Origin: UBA6115 sp050952935
Lineage (GTDB): Bacteria; Bacillota; Clostridia; Christensenellales; Aristaeellaceae
Direction of reading: 5' to 3'
Length of the DNA stretch: 64,000 nt
NCBI GenBank assembly: GCA_050952935.1
Contig: JBMNLS010000001.1
Location: 1,488,001-1,552,000, forward strand
In this document: positions 50,199 to 57,943 of the stretch, piece after piece
Layout of the letters: each line of letters opens with the position of its first letter
Numbering within the stretch: the stretch's first letter is position 1
Made by a program: the position numbers and the translations under genes
The notes under the pieces: model-generated
The model's input: only the letters and a program-made list of their open reading frames with translations
Databases searched by the model: none
What the model was told of the DNA's origin: nothing

Positions 50199-50853
50199 AG
50201 CCCGGGCTATGTATGAGGAATTATATGCAAACGGTGAAATAGCCGCCAGCTATATGCTGCCCTATGCGGTGCTGCTTTTAAGGTCTGGGGAGGAAGGCGC
50301 GTTTGAAAAGGTAAAGGAAATCATGATAAAGGCCCAAAAGGCCCCGGACATGAACCCGGAGCGAAAGCAGCAGCTGTTTATGAACTATGCGGTTGCCAGC
50401 TGGAAAACAGGCGACCTTGAAAAAAGTATTCAGGTGCTTGAGGCTTCCCATCGCGAGGCACCCTGCGGGCTGACCTATCAGGCGCTGGGGTTTTTGTATG
50501 TGGAATATGGGGATGCGGATAAGGCGCTGAAGTATAACCTGGAAGCGCTGGATTATGATGATGAGGATTCGGTGATTCTGGACAACCTGGGACAAACCTA
50601 CTACAGGCTGCTGCATGACAAGAAAAAGGCCAGAACCTACTTTGAAAAGGCCCATGACATCAAGCCCGGCCAGATCGATACCCTGTATTTCCTCTCCCGT
50701 TATGACCTGGAAGAGGGGAAGCCGGAAGCCGCTCTTGAAAAGATAGAAAAAGCGCTGGAAGGACGTTTCTCACCGCTTAACTATGTTTCCCGGCAGATGG
50801 CCGAGGATGAGGCGGCCAGAATCAAACAAAGCCTGCCTGGGGGAGAGGAATAA
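50131..50853 (+). CDS. Tetratricopeptide-repeat protein
   Basis: 240 residues of helical repeats: RGQVDEARAMYEELYANGE, GDLEKSIQVLEASHREAPCG, YGDADKALKYNLEALDYDDE and KKKARTYFEKAHDIKPG are recognisable TPR units. No signal peptide or enzyme motif. Likely a protein-interaction scaffold; the partner may be the adjacent exonuclease. The ATG (MGFLTRIK) is chosen although its ribosome binding site (AAAGG) is rather distant; it gives a 68-nt overlap with the upstream gene. Confidence 0.8.
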   Translation: MGFLTRIKVRSALLKHQRGQVDEARAMYEELYANGEIAASYMLPYAVLLLRSGEEGAFEKVKEIMIKAQKAPDMNPERKQQLFMNYAVASWKTGDLEKSIQVLEASHREAPCGLTYQALGFLYVEYGDADKALKYNLEALDYDDEDSVILDNLGQTYYRLLHDKKKARTYFEKAHDIKPGQIDTLYFLSRYDLEEGKPEAALEKIEKALEGRFSPLNYVSRQMAEDEAARIKQSLPGGEE

Positions 50854-50854
50854 G

Positions 50855-51628
50855 GTGCTGGACTGGCTGCAGAGCGATCCCTGGGGTTTTCTCCAGTTCA
50901 TGCTGTACCGGGCGCCGGCAGTGCTGTTGGCACTCACCCTTCATGAGCTGGCCCATGGTTATGTTGCGCTGAAATGCGGCGACTCCACCGCCCGGGACAT
51001 GGGGCGGCTGTCACTAAACCCGCTTCATCACTTGGATCCGCTCGGGACCATCAGCATGTTTCTGCTGGGCGTTGGCTGGGCCAAGCCGGTGCCTGTCAAC
51101 CCCAACCGCTTTCACAACCGCCGCTGGAATGATTTAGCCGTTTCCCTGGCCGGGGTCACGACAAATTTTATACTGTTTCTTTTGGCAACCTTGCTCAGCG
51201 TTTTGCTGGGCAGGGTTTTATACGCCAAGGAAGCGGTGGAATATTATGGAGCACATTTTTTCCTGAGTTTTCAGAGTGGGGGTTTTTATATTCAGCTGGA
51301 TCCCAACGAGGTAGAAACGATTAAGACCATATTGAATGTACCCTGGCTGCTGCATATACAGCGTTTTTTGTTTCAATTGGCGTGGGTAAACCTGGGCATG
51401 GGCTTGTTTAACTTGCTGCCCATTCCGCCACTTGATGGCTCTCATGTGGTCATTGACCTTTTCTTTGGCGGTAAGCAATATCTCAGTGGCAAGGCATTCC
51501 GTATAGTGCAAGTGGGATTTATCATCCTCCTAATTTCCAGAAAATTCATCGGCGACTGGATCGGCAAGGCCATTTATGCGGTTCAAGGCGCTATCCTGCC
51601 GCTGTTTCTGTCGATTTTTCCGCTATAG
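50855..51628 (+). CDS. Site-2-protease-type M50 membrane metalloprotease
   Basis: 257 residues, multi-pass. The zinc motif HELAH is in the first helix (LTLHELAHGYVA, near 30) and the third ligand region is NLLPIPPLDGSHVV (near 200). This is the short YwhC/S2P group without a PDZ domain. It starts with GTG one base after the TPR stop, with GGAGAGGA upstream. In many Firmicutes it directly precedes scpA, as here. Substrate unknown. Confidence 0.92.
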   Translation: MLDWLQSDPWGFLQFMLYRAPAVLLALTLHELAHGYVALKCGDSTARDMGRLSLNPLHHLDPLGTISMFLLGVGWAKPVPVNPNRFHNRRWNDLAVSLAGVTTNFILFLLATLLSVLLGRVLYAKEAVEYYGAHFFLSFQSGGFYIQLDPNEVETIKTILNVPWLLHIQRFLFQLAWVNLGMGLFNLLPIPPLDGSHVVIDLFFGGKQYLSGKAFRIVQVGFIILLISRKFIGDWIGKAIYAVQGAILPLFLSIFPL

Positions 51629-51639
51629 GGGCGTGCTTG

Positions 51640-52386
51640 ATGAGCGCTTTCCACATCCATATCTCACAGTTTGAAGGCCCGCTCGACCTTCTCCTGCACC
51701 TGATTGGCCGGGCAAAGATTGACATCAAAGAGATTTTTGTGTCCGAGGTGACCGATCAGTATATCCGTATTGTGCAGGAATCCGGAGAGATGGATATGGA
51801 TGAGGCCAGCAGCTTCGTGGCCATGGCGGCCACCCTGCTTGAAATCAAAAGCCGAGCCATGCTGCCTGTTCTTCCGGATATACCAGAGGATGAGGAAACG
51901 CCGGAAGCTCTTTTGATTCAGCAGCTGGAAGAATATGCCCAGTTTAAGCAAATCTCTTTGGAAATGCAGGCTTTTGAAGAGGACGCGGCCAGGTGCTTCA
52001 GCAAGCTGCCGGATGAGTTTCCCCTGCCGCCGCCGGAATTGGAGATATCCGGTTTAACATTGGAAGGCTTGATCAAGGCCTTTATCAATGTCAGCCAGCG
52101 TGCTTTGGCCCAGCAGGAAGTGTCGGACGAACCCCGGAAAAACATCACAGGGGAACGCTTTTCCGTATCTGCCTGCATGGCCATGATTTTGAGGCAGCCC
52201 CGAAAAGAGCCGCTGAAGTTTTCCAGGCTTATCAGCCGTGGCGCTTCCAAAGAAGAGGTGGTAACGGTGTTTCTGGCCATGCTTGAGCTGATGAAACAGG
52301 GGAAGGCATGGGCCCGGCAAGACGCCAACTATCAGGATATCACCCTGTATGTGGGGCGCGGAAAAGGATATGATGATGCTGAATGA
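51640..52386 (+). CDS. scpA: Segregation and condensation protein A
   Basis: 248 residues, the kleisin subunit that bridges SMC heads in the condensin complex. N-terminal FEGPLDLLLHLIGRAKIDI is the SMC-neck binding signature; the C-terminal winged helix (FSRLISRGASKEEVVTVFLAMLELMK) binds the other head. ATG at 51640 preferred over the TTG 3 nt earlier. It overlaps scpB. Confidence 0.95.
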   Translation: MSAFHIHISQFEGPLDLLLHLIGRAKIDIKEIFVSEVTDQYIRIVQESGEMDMDEASSFVAMAATLLEIKSRAMLPVLPDIPEDEETPEALLIQQLEEYAQFKQISLEMQAFEEDAARCFSKLPDEFPLPPPELEISGLTLEGLIKAFINVSQRALAQQEVSDEPRKNITGERFSVSACMAMILRQPRKEPLKFSRLISRGASKEEVVTVFLAMLELMKQGKAWARQDANYQDITLYVGRGKGYDDAE

Positions 52387-52948
52387 TAGTCTGATTGGCG
52401 TAATTGAAGCGATTTTGTTTGTCGCCGGCGAGGCGGTCAATCCGGAGGACATCGCCGCGGCCCTGGAGCAGCCGGAAACAAACGTTCTGGCGGCCATTGA
52501 GCAGCTGGAAATCAGGCTTCAACGGAAGGACAGGGGGCTTTCCATCAAGCGTTTTGGCGGCAAGGTGCAGATCACCACGAAGGCTGACTATGCCCCCTAT
52601 ATTGAGCGGGTGTTGCAGCCTGTCAGACGGCAAACCCTCAGCCAGTCAGCGCTGGAAACGCTTTCCATCATTGCCTATAAGCAGCCCGTGACCCGGATGG
52701 AGATTGAGGCCATCCGCGGGGTTGGCAGCGATTATTCCATTCAATCTCTCATATCAAAACGCATGGTGCGGGAGATGGGGCGCAAGGATACCCTGGGCAG
52801 GCCGATTCTTTACGGGACCACTGATCAGTTCCTTTCCCATTTTGGCCTGGAAAGCCTTCAGCAGCTACCTGAAATCCCGCATATGGATGCGCAGACCACA
52901 TTCCTTGATCATGAAGAGCTGCTGGACGAATATAAACAGCAGGAATAA
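52376..52948 (+). CDS. scpB: Segregation and condensation protein B
   Basis: 190 residues, two winged-helix domains that dimerise and bind ScpA. Signatures IGVIEAILFVAGEAV, ETLSIIAYKQPVTRMEIEAIRGV, GRPILYGTTDQFL and LESLQQLPEI. Three ATG codons occur in a row; the third (52376) has AAAAGGA at 7 nt and is chosen. It overlaps scpA by 11 nt and ends the plus-strand operon. Confidence 0.95.
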   Translation: MLNDSLIGVIEAILFVAGEAVNPEDIAAALEQPETNVLAAIEQLEIRLQRKDRGLSIKRFGGKVQITTKADYAPYIERVLQPVRRQTLSQSALETLSIIAYKQPVTRMEIEAIRGVGSDYSIQSLISKRMVREMGRKDTLGRPILYGTTDQFLSHFGLESLQQLPEIPHMDAQTTFLDHEELLDEYKQQE

Positions 52949-52949
52949 C

Positions 52950-52992
52950 AAAAGACACGGCTTGCCGCATGTTGTGACAAGCCGTGCTTTAT
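52950..52992. terminator. Two-way terminator between scpB and the lipoprotein gene
   Basis: A 9-bp stem CACGGCTTG/CAAGCCGTG is followed by CTTTATA on the plus strand and by TCTTTTGTTATT on the minus strand. It serves the two convergent genes. Confidence 0.8.
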
Positions 52993-53001
52993 AAACAAAA
53001 A

Positions 53002-53799
53002 TCAAAGGGATTTGATGGTGTCCCTGATGTGGCTGTATACTTTGGTATAGTCGGAGTTGAAGTTGGCGGGGCAGGCGAAATGCAGCATCAGAAGGCGGCT
53101 GTTGTCAAGAAGCGCCATATGAACCCGGCCGCGCACCACAGTTCCGTCATGCATGACACCGCGATAATTCACATAATAGCCGGTTTTGCCCATGAGGGTG
53201 CGTTCCGCCGTGTCATATAGACGCCAATCCTTGTAGTTGACCTTGCCCAGGTCGGTCACATAGGTGCGCACATCCTGCTTGACATTGTTGTTGCTGTAAT
53301 TGCTCACGACCTTTGACACCTGCAGCACAAACTGGGTGGAGAAGTTGTCCTTTTGCTGTTCCGGCGGTTCGGTGAGGATATAGGTATCCGGCTGGCTTTC
53401 ATCCACCGTGTAGCCAGCGACACATTCAAAAGTGAGACCAAGCTTGCTGGCTGAGTAGCTGGCAAAGGTAAAGGTGAGCGCCTGGCGTGGGGTGGCGGTG
53501 GGCATGTCGATCGGGTCAAGGGGGATAGGGGTTGCGCCTGCGTATAGCGGAACACCCTGTTCGTTATGCTCGGTATCCGCGGTGATGATACCCTTGTCTT
53601 CCTCAGAGGCAGGATCATAACCTTCCGGCAATCCCTCAAGGCCGCTTGAATCAGAGGGGAGTTCCATCGGCGGCGCCTGAACGGCCACGGTAGGCGTGGG
53701 AGCCGCTTCGCTGACTGTTTGTGTGTTTTCTTTGGGCTGGCAAGCGCTTAATATCAGCGCTGTCAGAATGATGACGATGATCAACAGGCGTTTATTCAT
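53002..53799 (-). CDS. Putative lipoprotein of unknown function
   Basis: 265 residues. The lipoprotein signal MNKRLLIIVIILTALILSAC has a good lipobox (LSAC) with Cys 20. A Pro/Glu-rich spacer (about 25-95) leads to a folded C-terminal domain (ALTFTFASYSASKLGLTFEC...GKTGYYVNYRGVMHDG...RGRVHMALLDNSRLLMLHFAC). The family is not recognised by eye. GGAGG lies 9 nt before the ATG. Single gene with its own promoter. Confidence 0.82.
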   Translation of the reverse strand: MNKRLLIIVIILTALILSACQPKENTQTVSEAAPTPTVAVQAPPMELPSDSSGLEGLPEGYDPASEEDKGIITADTEHNEQGVPLYAGATPIPLDPIDMPTATPRQALTFTFASYSASKLGLTFECVAGYTVDESQPDTYILTEPPEQQKDNFSTQFVLQVSKVVSNYSNNNVKQDVRTYVTDLGKVNYKDWRLYDTAERTLMGKTGYYVNYRGVMHDGTVVRGRVHMALLDNSRLLMLHFACPANFNSDYTKVYSHIRDTIKSL

Positions 53800-53847
53800 G
53801 TGATAGATCCTCCGTCCATTGGAATAAGCCCTGAATTGCTTAAAACT

Positions 53848-53876
53848 ATTGTAACAATTATAATGGGGCCCGTCAA
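53848..53876 (-). promoter_or_regulatory. Promoter of the lipoprotein gene
   Basis: Minus strand: TTGACG, 17-nt spacer, TACAAT, 49 nt before the start codon. The -35 box is only about 30 bp after the upstream gene's stop. Confidence 0.65.
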
Positions 53877-53903
53877 GCAATATGAGTCTTTCTTATTGAA
53901 ATG

Positions 53904-54947
53904 TTACAGAAGGCCTTGATACGCCTGCTCCGCGTCAAAAAAATCATCTTCGTCATCCGTGAATCCGCCCGGTGTATTATTTGGAGTAAAGGCATCCTCA
54001 CGAAAGTAGACCGGATGATAGACACGGCGGTCCAGGGCAAAAATCTGGTCGCTGAATTCCCCCTGCGGGGTGCGTTTCAAAGCGGTTTGCATTTCATTGA
54101 GCTTGGCGTCCAGGTCATCCAGCTGGCTTAACACCTCCGCCTCAGGGAAAAGAGGCTTTCTCGGGCTCCCGTATTCAGGTATGCCGTGATGGCTGATGAT
54201 CATGTGCTCAAGCAGCAGCGCATATTCTTCATCCGGCGGGTAGCCCAGGGCCTTGGCCGCGTCCCTCACCTCTGCAACGCCTGTCACCAGGTGCCCCAGC
54301 AGCATGCCTTCTTTGGAGTATCCGCTCACATTGCCTAGGGTGTCAGAAACCATTTCGGTTAATTTCCCCAGGTCATGCAGGATGATGCCGGCAAGCAGCA
54401 AATCGCCATCCAGATAGGGATAGCAGGGAAGAATGGCCTGGGCCACCCTGAGCATGTCCGTCAGATGGTGAAGCAGCCCGCTGCGCTGAGCATGGTGCAT
54501 ACTCTGAGCAGCCGGATAGTAGTGCAACTTTTCGCCTGCACGCCTGACCAGTTCACCGGTGATCGATTTAACTACCGGATTTTCCATTGCTTCAATGACC
54601 GCCGTGATTTCCCCGAACATTTCATCGGCGGGCCGGGGGGCCGAAGCCACTAACTCAGACAAATCAATATCATCCTGCTCTGCGGATGGCCTGAAGCGGT
54701 CAATTCTAAACTGCAGGCGTTTGTTGTATTCGGTCACGCTGCCCCGTACTTTTAGTACAGAGCCCGGAGCAGGCGGTGTGTCATCGCAGTTCCAGACCTT
54801 GGCATTGATGTCCCCGGTGTTGTCTGACAGCGTGATGTCAAGGTAGGGCTCATTGTTTTTGTTCAGGCGCTTTTCTGAGGATTTGACCAGTAAAAACCCC
54901 TCAAAACGATCATCTTTCATCAGCTGGTTAATTTTAGCTTGGTTCAT
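53904..54947 (-). CDS. OB-fold plus HD-domain 3'-5' exoribonuclease (YhaM-like)
   Basis: 347 residues. An N-terminal OB-fold nucleic-acid domain (FLLVKSSEKRLNKNNEPYLDITLSD...GSVLKVRGSVTEY) precedes an HD phosphohydrolase domain: SMHHAQRSGLLHHLTDML, the LAGIILHDLGK motif (H and D ligands) and LEHMIISHHG. This matches YhaM, which degrades RNA or ssDNA from the 3' end. The C-terminal tail is acidic (TDDEDDFFDAEQAYQ). ATG lies 1 nt after the dnaB stop with CAGGAG upstream, so it is in the rplI-dnaB operon. Confidence 0.9.
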   Translation of the reverse strand: MNQAKINQLMKDDRFEGFLLVKSSEKRLNKNNEPYLDITLSDNTGDINAKVWNCDDTPPAPGSVLKVRGSVTEYNKRLQFRIDRFRPSAEQDDIDLSELVASAPRPADEMFGEITAVIEAMENPVVKSITGELVRRAGEKLHYYPAAQSMHHAQRSGLLHHLTDMLRVAQAILPCYPYLDGDLLLAGIILHDLGKLTEMVSDTLGNVSGYSKEGMLLGHLVTGVAEVRDAAKALGYPPDEEYALLLEHMIISHHGIPEYGSPRKPLFPEAEVLSQLDDLDAKLNEMQTALKRTPQGEFSDQIFALDRRVYHPVYFREDAFTPNNTPGGFTDDEDDFFDAEQAYQGLL

Positions 54948-54948
54948 C

Positions 54949-56328
54949 TTAGTCTCCTGACGGTGTGTCATAGCGGTTTTCAAAGAGGGTGAAGTCCTCA
55001 TTCCAGTTAAGGATGACAGTATCAAGGGGGCCATTGCGCTGCTTGGCGACAATGACCTCCGCCTCGCTCGGATCAACGCCTTCTTCTTTGTTGTAGTAAT
55101 AAGGTCTGTGCAGGAACATCACCACATCGGCATCCTGCTCAATGGAGCCAGAATCCCTAAGGTCGCTAAGTACGGGACGCACGCTGCCCGTTCTTTTCAC
55201 ATTGGCACGGGAGAGCTGAGCGCAGGCTAAAACAGGAACCTTCAGCTCAAGGGCGATGCCTTTTAGCTTGCGGGAAATCTCACTGACTTCAAGCTGCCGG
55301 TTCTCCACCCGGCCATCGGCGGACATCAGCTGCATATAGTCAATCACAACCAGGTCCAGGCCCTTTTCCATCATCAGGCGGCGGCAGCGGCTGCGCAGCT
55401 GCGCGGGTGTAAGGGAGGCGCTGTCATCCAGGTACATCTGCGTCTCCGACAGGGGGGCGAGGGCGGCCGCCAGTCTTTCCCAGTCCTTGTCGGACAGGCT
55501 GCCCGAGCGAATGCGCTGCATGTTGACCCGGGCGTCCCCGCAGAGCATGCGCATGGCCAGCTGCTCATTGGGCATTTCCATGCTGAATATGGCCACTGAT
55601 TTTCCACGGTGGGCGGCGTAGGCGGCGATGTTCATGACAAAGCTGGTCTTGCCCATGCTGGGGCGGGCGCCTACCAGCACCAGTTCACCCGGGTGAAGGC
55701 CGGTCAGCAGCCTGTCAAGCATGATAAAGCCTGTGGGCACCCCGTTGATTTTGCCTTTGTTCTTGACCAGCTCTTCAATTTGCGCTAGCGTGGCCTTGAT
55801 CACCTCCCGGATGGGGGTGAGCTGCTGAGTGCCGGTGCGCTTCATGACGATATCAAAAATCGCCTTTTCCGCAAACAGCAGGGTTTCTTCCAGCGAGAAC
55901 TTTTCCCCGTAGCATACCTGGGCGATTTCTGAGGAAGCGGTGATCAGCTTTCTCAGCGTGGATTTTTCCAGCACAATGTCCAGGTAATGCTTCAGGTGAG
56001 CGGTGGTGGGCACGAAGCGGATGAGCTCAATCAGGTATTCCGTGCCGCCAACACCTGAAATGGAGCCGGTGCGCTTCAGTTCCGCGTCCATGGTCACCAG
56101 ATCCACTGCTCGCGCCTGGCTGAACAGGCTTTGCATGGCGCTAAAGAGCATGGCATGCTGGGGATAATAAAAATCATCAGGCGCAAGCGCTTCCATCACC
56201 AGCGTTAAAGAAGCCGGTTCTTGGAGGGCGGCGCCTAATACCGACTGCTCCGCCTCCATGCTTTGGGGCGGAATGCGCAGCTGATCTTCCCCATAGGCCG
56301 CAATGGCCCTGGCCTGCTCGGTGCTCAT
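54949..56328 (-). CDS. dnaB: Replicative DNA helicase DnaB
   Basis: A 459-residue hexameric helicase that unwinds DNA at the fork. N-terminal primase-interacting domain (PPQSMEAEQSVLGAAL), linker, then the RecA domain: Walker A GARPSMGKTSF (near 210), MEMPNEQLAMRML, Walker B LVVIDYMQLM, LSDLRDSGSIEQDADVVMFL and the arginine finger region AKQRNGP. Length is typical. It starts 1 nt after rplI. Confidence 0.96.
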   Translation of the reverse strand: MSTEQARAIAAYGEDQLRIPPQSMEAEQSVLGAALQEPASLTLVMEALAPDDFYYPQHAMLFSAMQSLFSQARAVDLVTMDAELKRTGSISGVGGTEYLIELIRFVPTTAHLKHYLDIVLEKSTLRKLITASSEIAQVCYGEKFSLEETLLFAEKAIFDIVMKRTGTQQLTPIREVIKATLAQIEELVKNKGKINGVPTGFIMLDRLLTGLHPGELVLVGARPSMGKTSFVMNIAAYAAHRGKSVAIFSMEMPNEQLAMRMLCGDARVNMQRIRSGSLSDKDWERLAAALAPLSETQMYLDDSASLTPAQLRSRCRRLMMEKGLDLVVIDYMQLMSADGRVENRQLEVSEISRKLKGIALELKVPVLACAQLSRANVKRTGSVRPVLSDLRDSGSIEQDADVVMFLHRPYYYNKEEGVDPSEAEVIVAKQRNGPLDTVILNWNEDFTLFENRYDTPSGD

Positions 56329-56329
56329 C

Positions 56330-56779
56330 TTACTCCAGGGGCAAAACGCTGATGGTCACCGTGGCTTTGACGCCTGCGTACAGCGTGACGGTGGCCTGGG
56401 TCTCTCCCAGGCTCCGAATGGGCTCTGCCAAATCAATTTTGCGCTTGTCAACCGTTACCTTGTGCTGAGCCGATAGGGCATCCGCCACTTCCTGGCCGGT
56501 AACGCTGCCGTAGAGGCGTCCTTTTTCACCGCTTTTAGCGCGGATCTGCACAGTTTTTCCCTGGATTGTGCGGGCAAGGTCTTCCGCCTCTTTCACCCGT
56601 GCGGCTTCTTCCGCACGTTCTTTTTCGTTGCGGCGTTCCACTTCCTTCACAGCGCCTGCTGTTGCCTCAACCGCCCATTTCCGGGGGATGAGATAGTTGC
56701 GGGCATAACCGTCTGACACGTTCACAATCTGATTTTTCTTGCCGGTGCCCGGCACATCTTGAAGCAGAATGACTTTCAT
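56330..56779 (-). CDS. rplI: 50S ribosomal protein L9
   Basis: 149 residues. The N-terminal rRNA-binding domain has the L9 signature (MKVILLQDVPGTGKKNQIVNV quoted in part; GYARNYLIPRKWA), then the long connecting helix (VERRNEKERAEEAARVKEAE) and the C-terminal domain (KSGEKGRLYGSVTGQEVADAL). AGGAGG lies 9 nt before the ATG. A longer in-frame reading overlaps the upstream gene and is rejected. Confidence 0.96.
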   Translation of the reverse strand: MKVILLQDVPGTGKKNQIVNVSDGYARNYLIPRKWAVEATAGAVKEVERRNEKERAEEAARVKEAEDLARTIQGKTVQIRAKSGEKGRLYGSVTGQEVADALSAQHKVTVDKRKIDLAEPIRSLGETQATVTLYAGVKATVTISVLPLE

Positions 56780-56798
56780 TAATTGTATACCTCCTCGG

Positions 56799-57887
56799 TT
56801 ATTCTTGAGTTTTCTGGCTGTTCTGCCGCAAACCCCGTGAGTCCCGCACCTGATCAATAATGCCGATGAACACAAGCACGGGCTGCAGAATGGCAAACAG
56901 CAAAAACAGCAGCAAATACCTAAGCCAGGGCCGCATCCCCCCCAGACGCAGCCTGAATGAAAACACGGACAACCCCTGCATGGCATAGACGGCGTAGAAT
57001 ACATTAAACATCAGGCTACCCATCAGTTGCATCACATGGGATGCGGAAAACGTCATCAAAAGGTATCCGGCGCCCAAAATCCAAAGCTTTTTCCCGATTT
57101 CTTTGGGAAGATGCCATTGATGGAAAGGCAGCATATCCAGGGTGGGACATGGGTCTGGTAAAGACACGCTACTGCCCAGCCGCAAGGCCAGATAACTGCC
57201 CAAACCCGCCATGTAAATGGCGAAACTGGTGAGCAGCCCCTGAAAAACAGACTGAAGCATGATTTTAAGCCGGAAAGAGATCTGCTTGTAAAACTCCTCC
57301 AACACGCTTGGCATGAAGGTCCATCCTCCGCCATTTTCAATGAACACCTGGGTACCCTGGGGCTGACCATGGGAGAGGAGCCCGCCTTTCCACAGATTAT
57401 AGAGCAGCAGGTCGCGCATGTCCAATTGTTCAAGCGCCTCAACAGCGGCCCGGCTTGTGAAGCCAAAGATATCTCCCCCTGAGGCGCCTTGCGCCAGCAG
57501 GTAAAAGCCAAGCGTGCCAACGATGAAGGAAAACAAAGTCAAAGCCAGCGCTTTAAGAAAGGGAAGTTTTTGCTTTATGGCAATCAGCAGAGCCAAGCCT
57601 GCCGGCATGGCGTAGACAAGAACCATGAGCCCTTGAAGCCCAAACAGGCGGTATGATCCCAGGGCAACAACGGCGTTTGCCATGGCAAAAGGCAGCCATC
57701 CGCCCACAGCGGCAAACACCATGGAGGCCAGCGGAAAAAGAATCAACCCAAACGAAATGAAATACAGCGGCGCCAAGGGCATTGACGAAAGCGCAAACAC
57801 AATTGCCGCAAGAATCGCCAGCAGGATGAGACTGTGCTTCTGGTTGGTCAATATCCTGATGTCTGTCATCTCTTTCATGCCTTTCAT
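56799..57887 (-). CDS. YybS-like (DUF2232) multi-pass membrane protein
   Basis: About 360 residues with eight or so hydrophobic helices (LILLAILAAIVFALSSMPLA, GLILFPLASMVFAAVGGWLP, FLKALALTLFSFIVGTLGFY, MFNVFYAVYAMQGLSVFSF). Position just upstream of rplI-dnaB and the helix pattern match YybS; the function is not established. In Bacillus a yybT (gdpP) gene normally lies between yybS and rplI; it is absent here. Three candidate ATG codons lie within 18 nt; the third (57869) is best spaced from AAAGG, so the start is uncertain. Confidence 0.75.
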   Translation of the reverse strand: MKGMKEMTDIRILTNQKHSLILLAILAAIVFALSSMPLAPLYFISFGLILFPLASMVFAAVGGWLPFAMANAVVALGSYRLFGLQGLMVLVYAMPAGLALLIAIKQKLPFLKALALTLFSFIVGTLGFYLLAQGASGGDIFGFTSRAAVEALEQLDMRDLLLYNLWKGGLLSHGQPQGTQVFIENGGGWTFMPSVLEEFYKQISFRLKIMLQSVFQGLLTSFAIYMAGLGSYLALRLGSSVSLPDPCPTLDMLPFHQWHLPKEIGKKLWILGAGYLLMTFSASHVMQLMGSLMFNVFYAVYAMQGLSVFSFRLRLGGMRPWLRYLLLFLLFAILQPVLVFIGIIDQVRDSRGLRQNSQKTQE

Positions 57888-57943
57888 TTGGGTGGGTTAA
57901 ACCATTCTACTGTCAGCCTCCTGGGCTGTCAAGAAAGGCCGCG

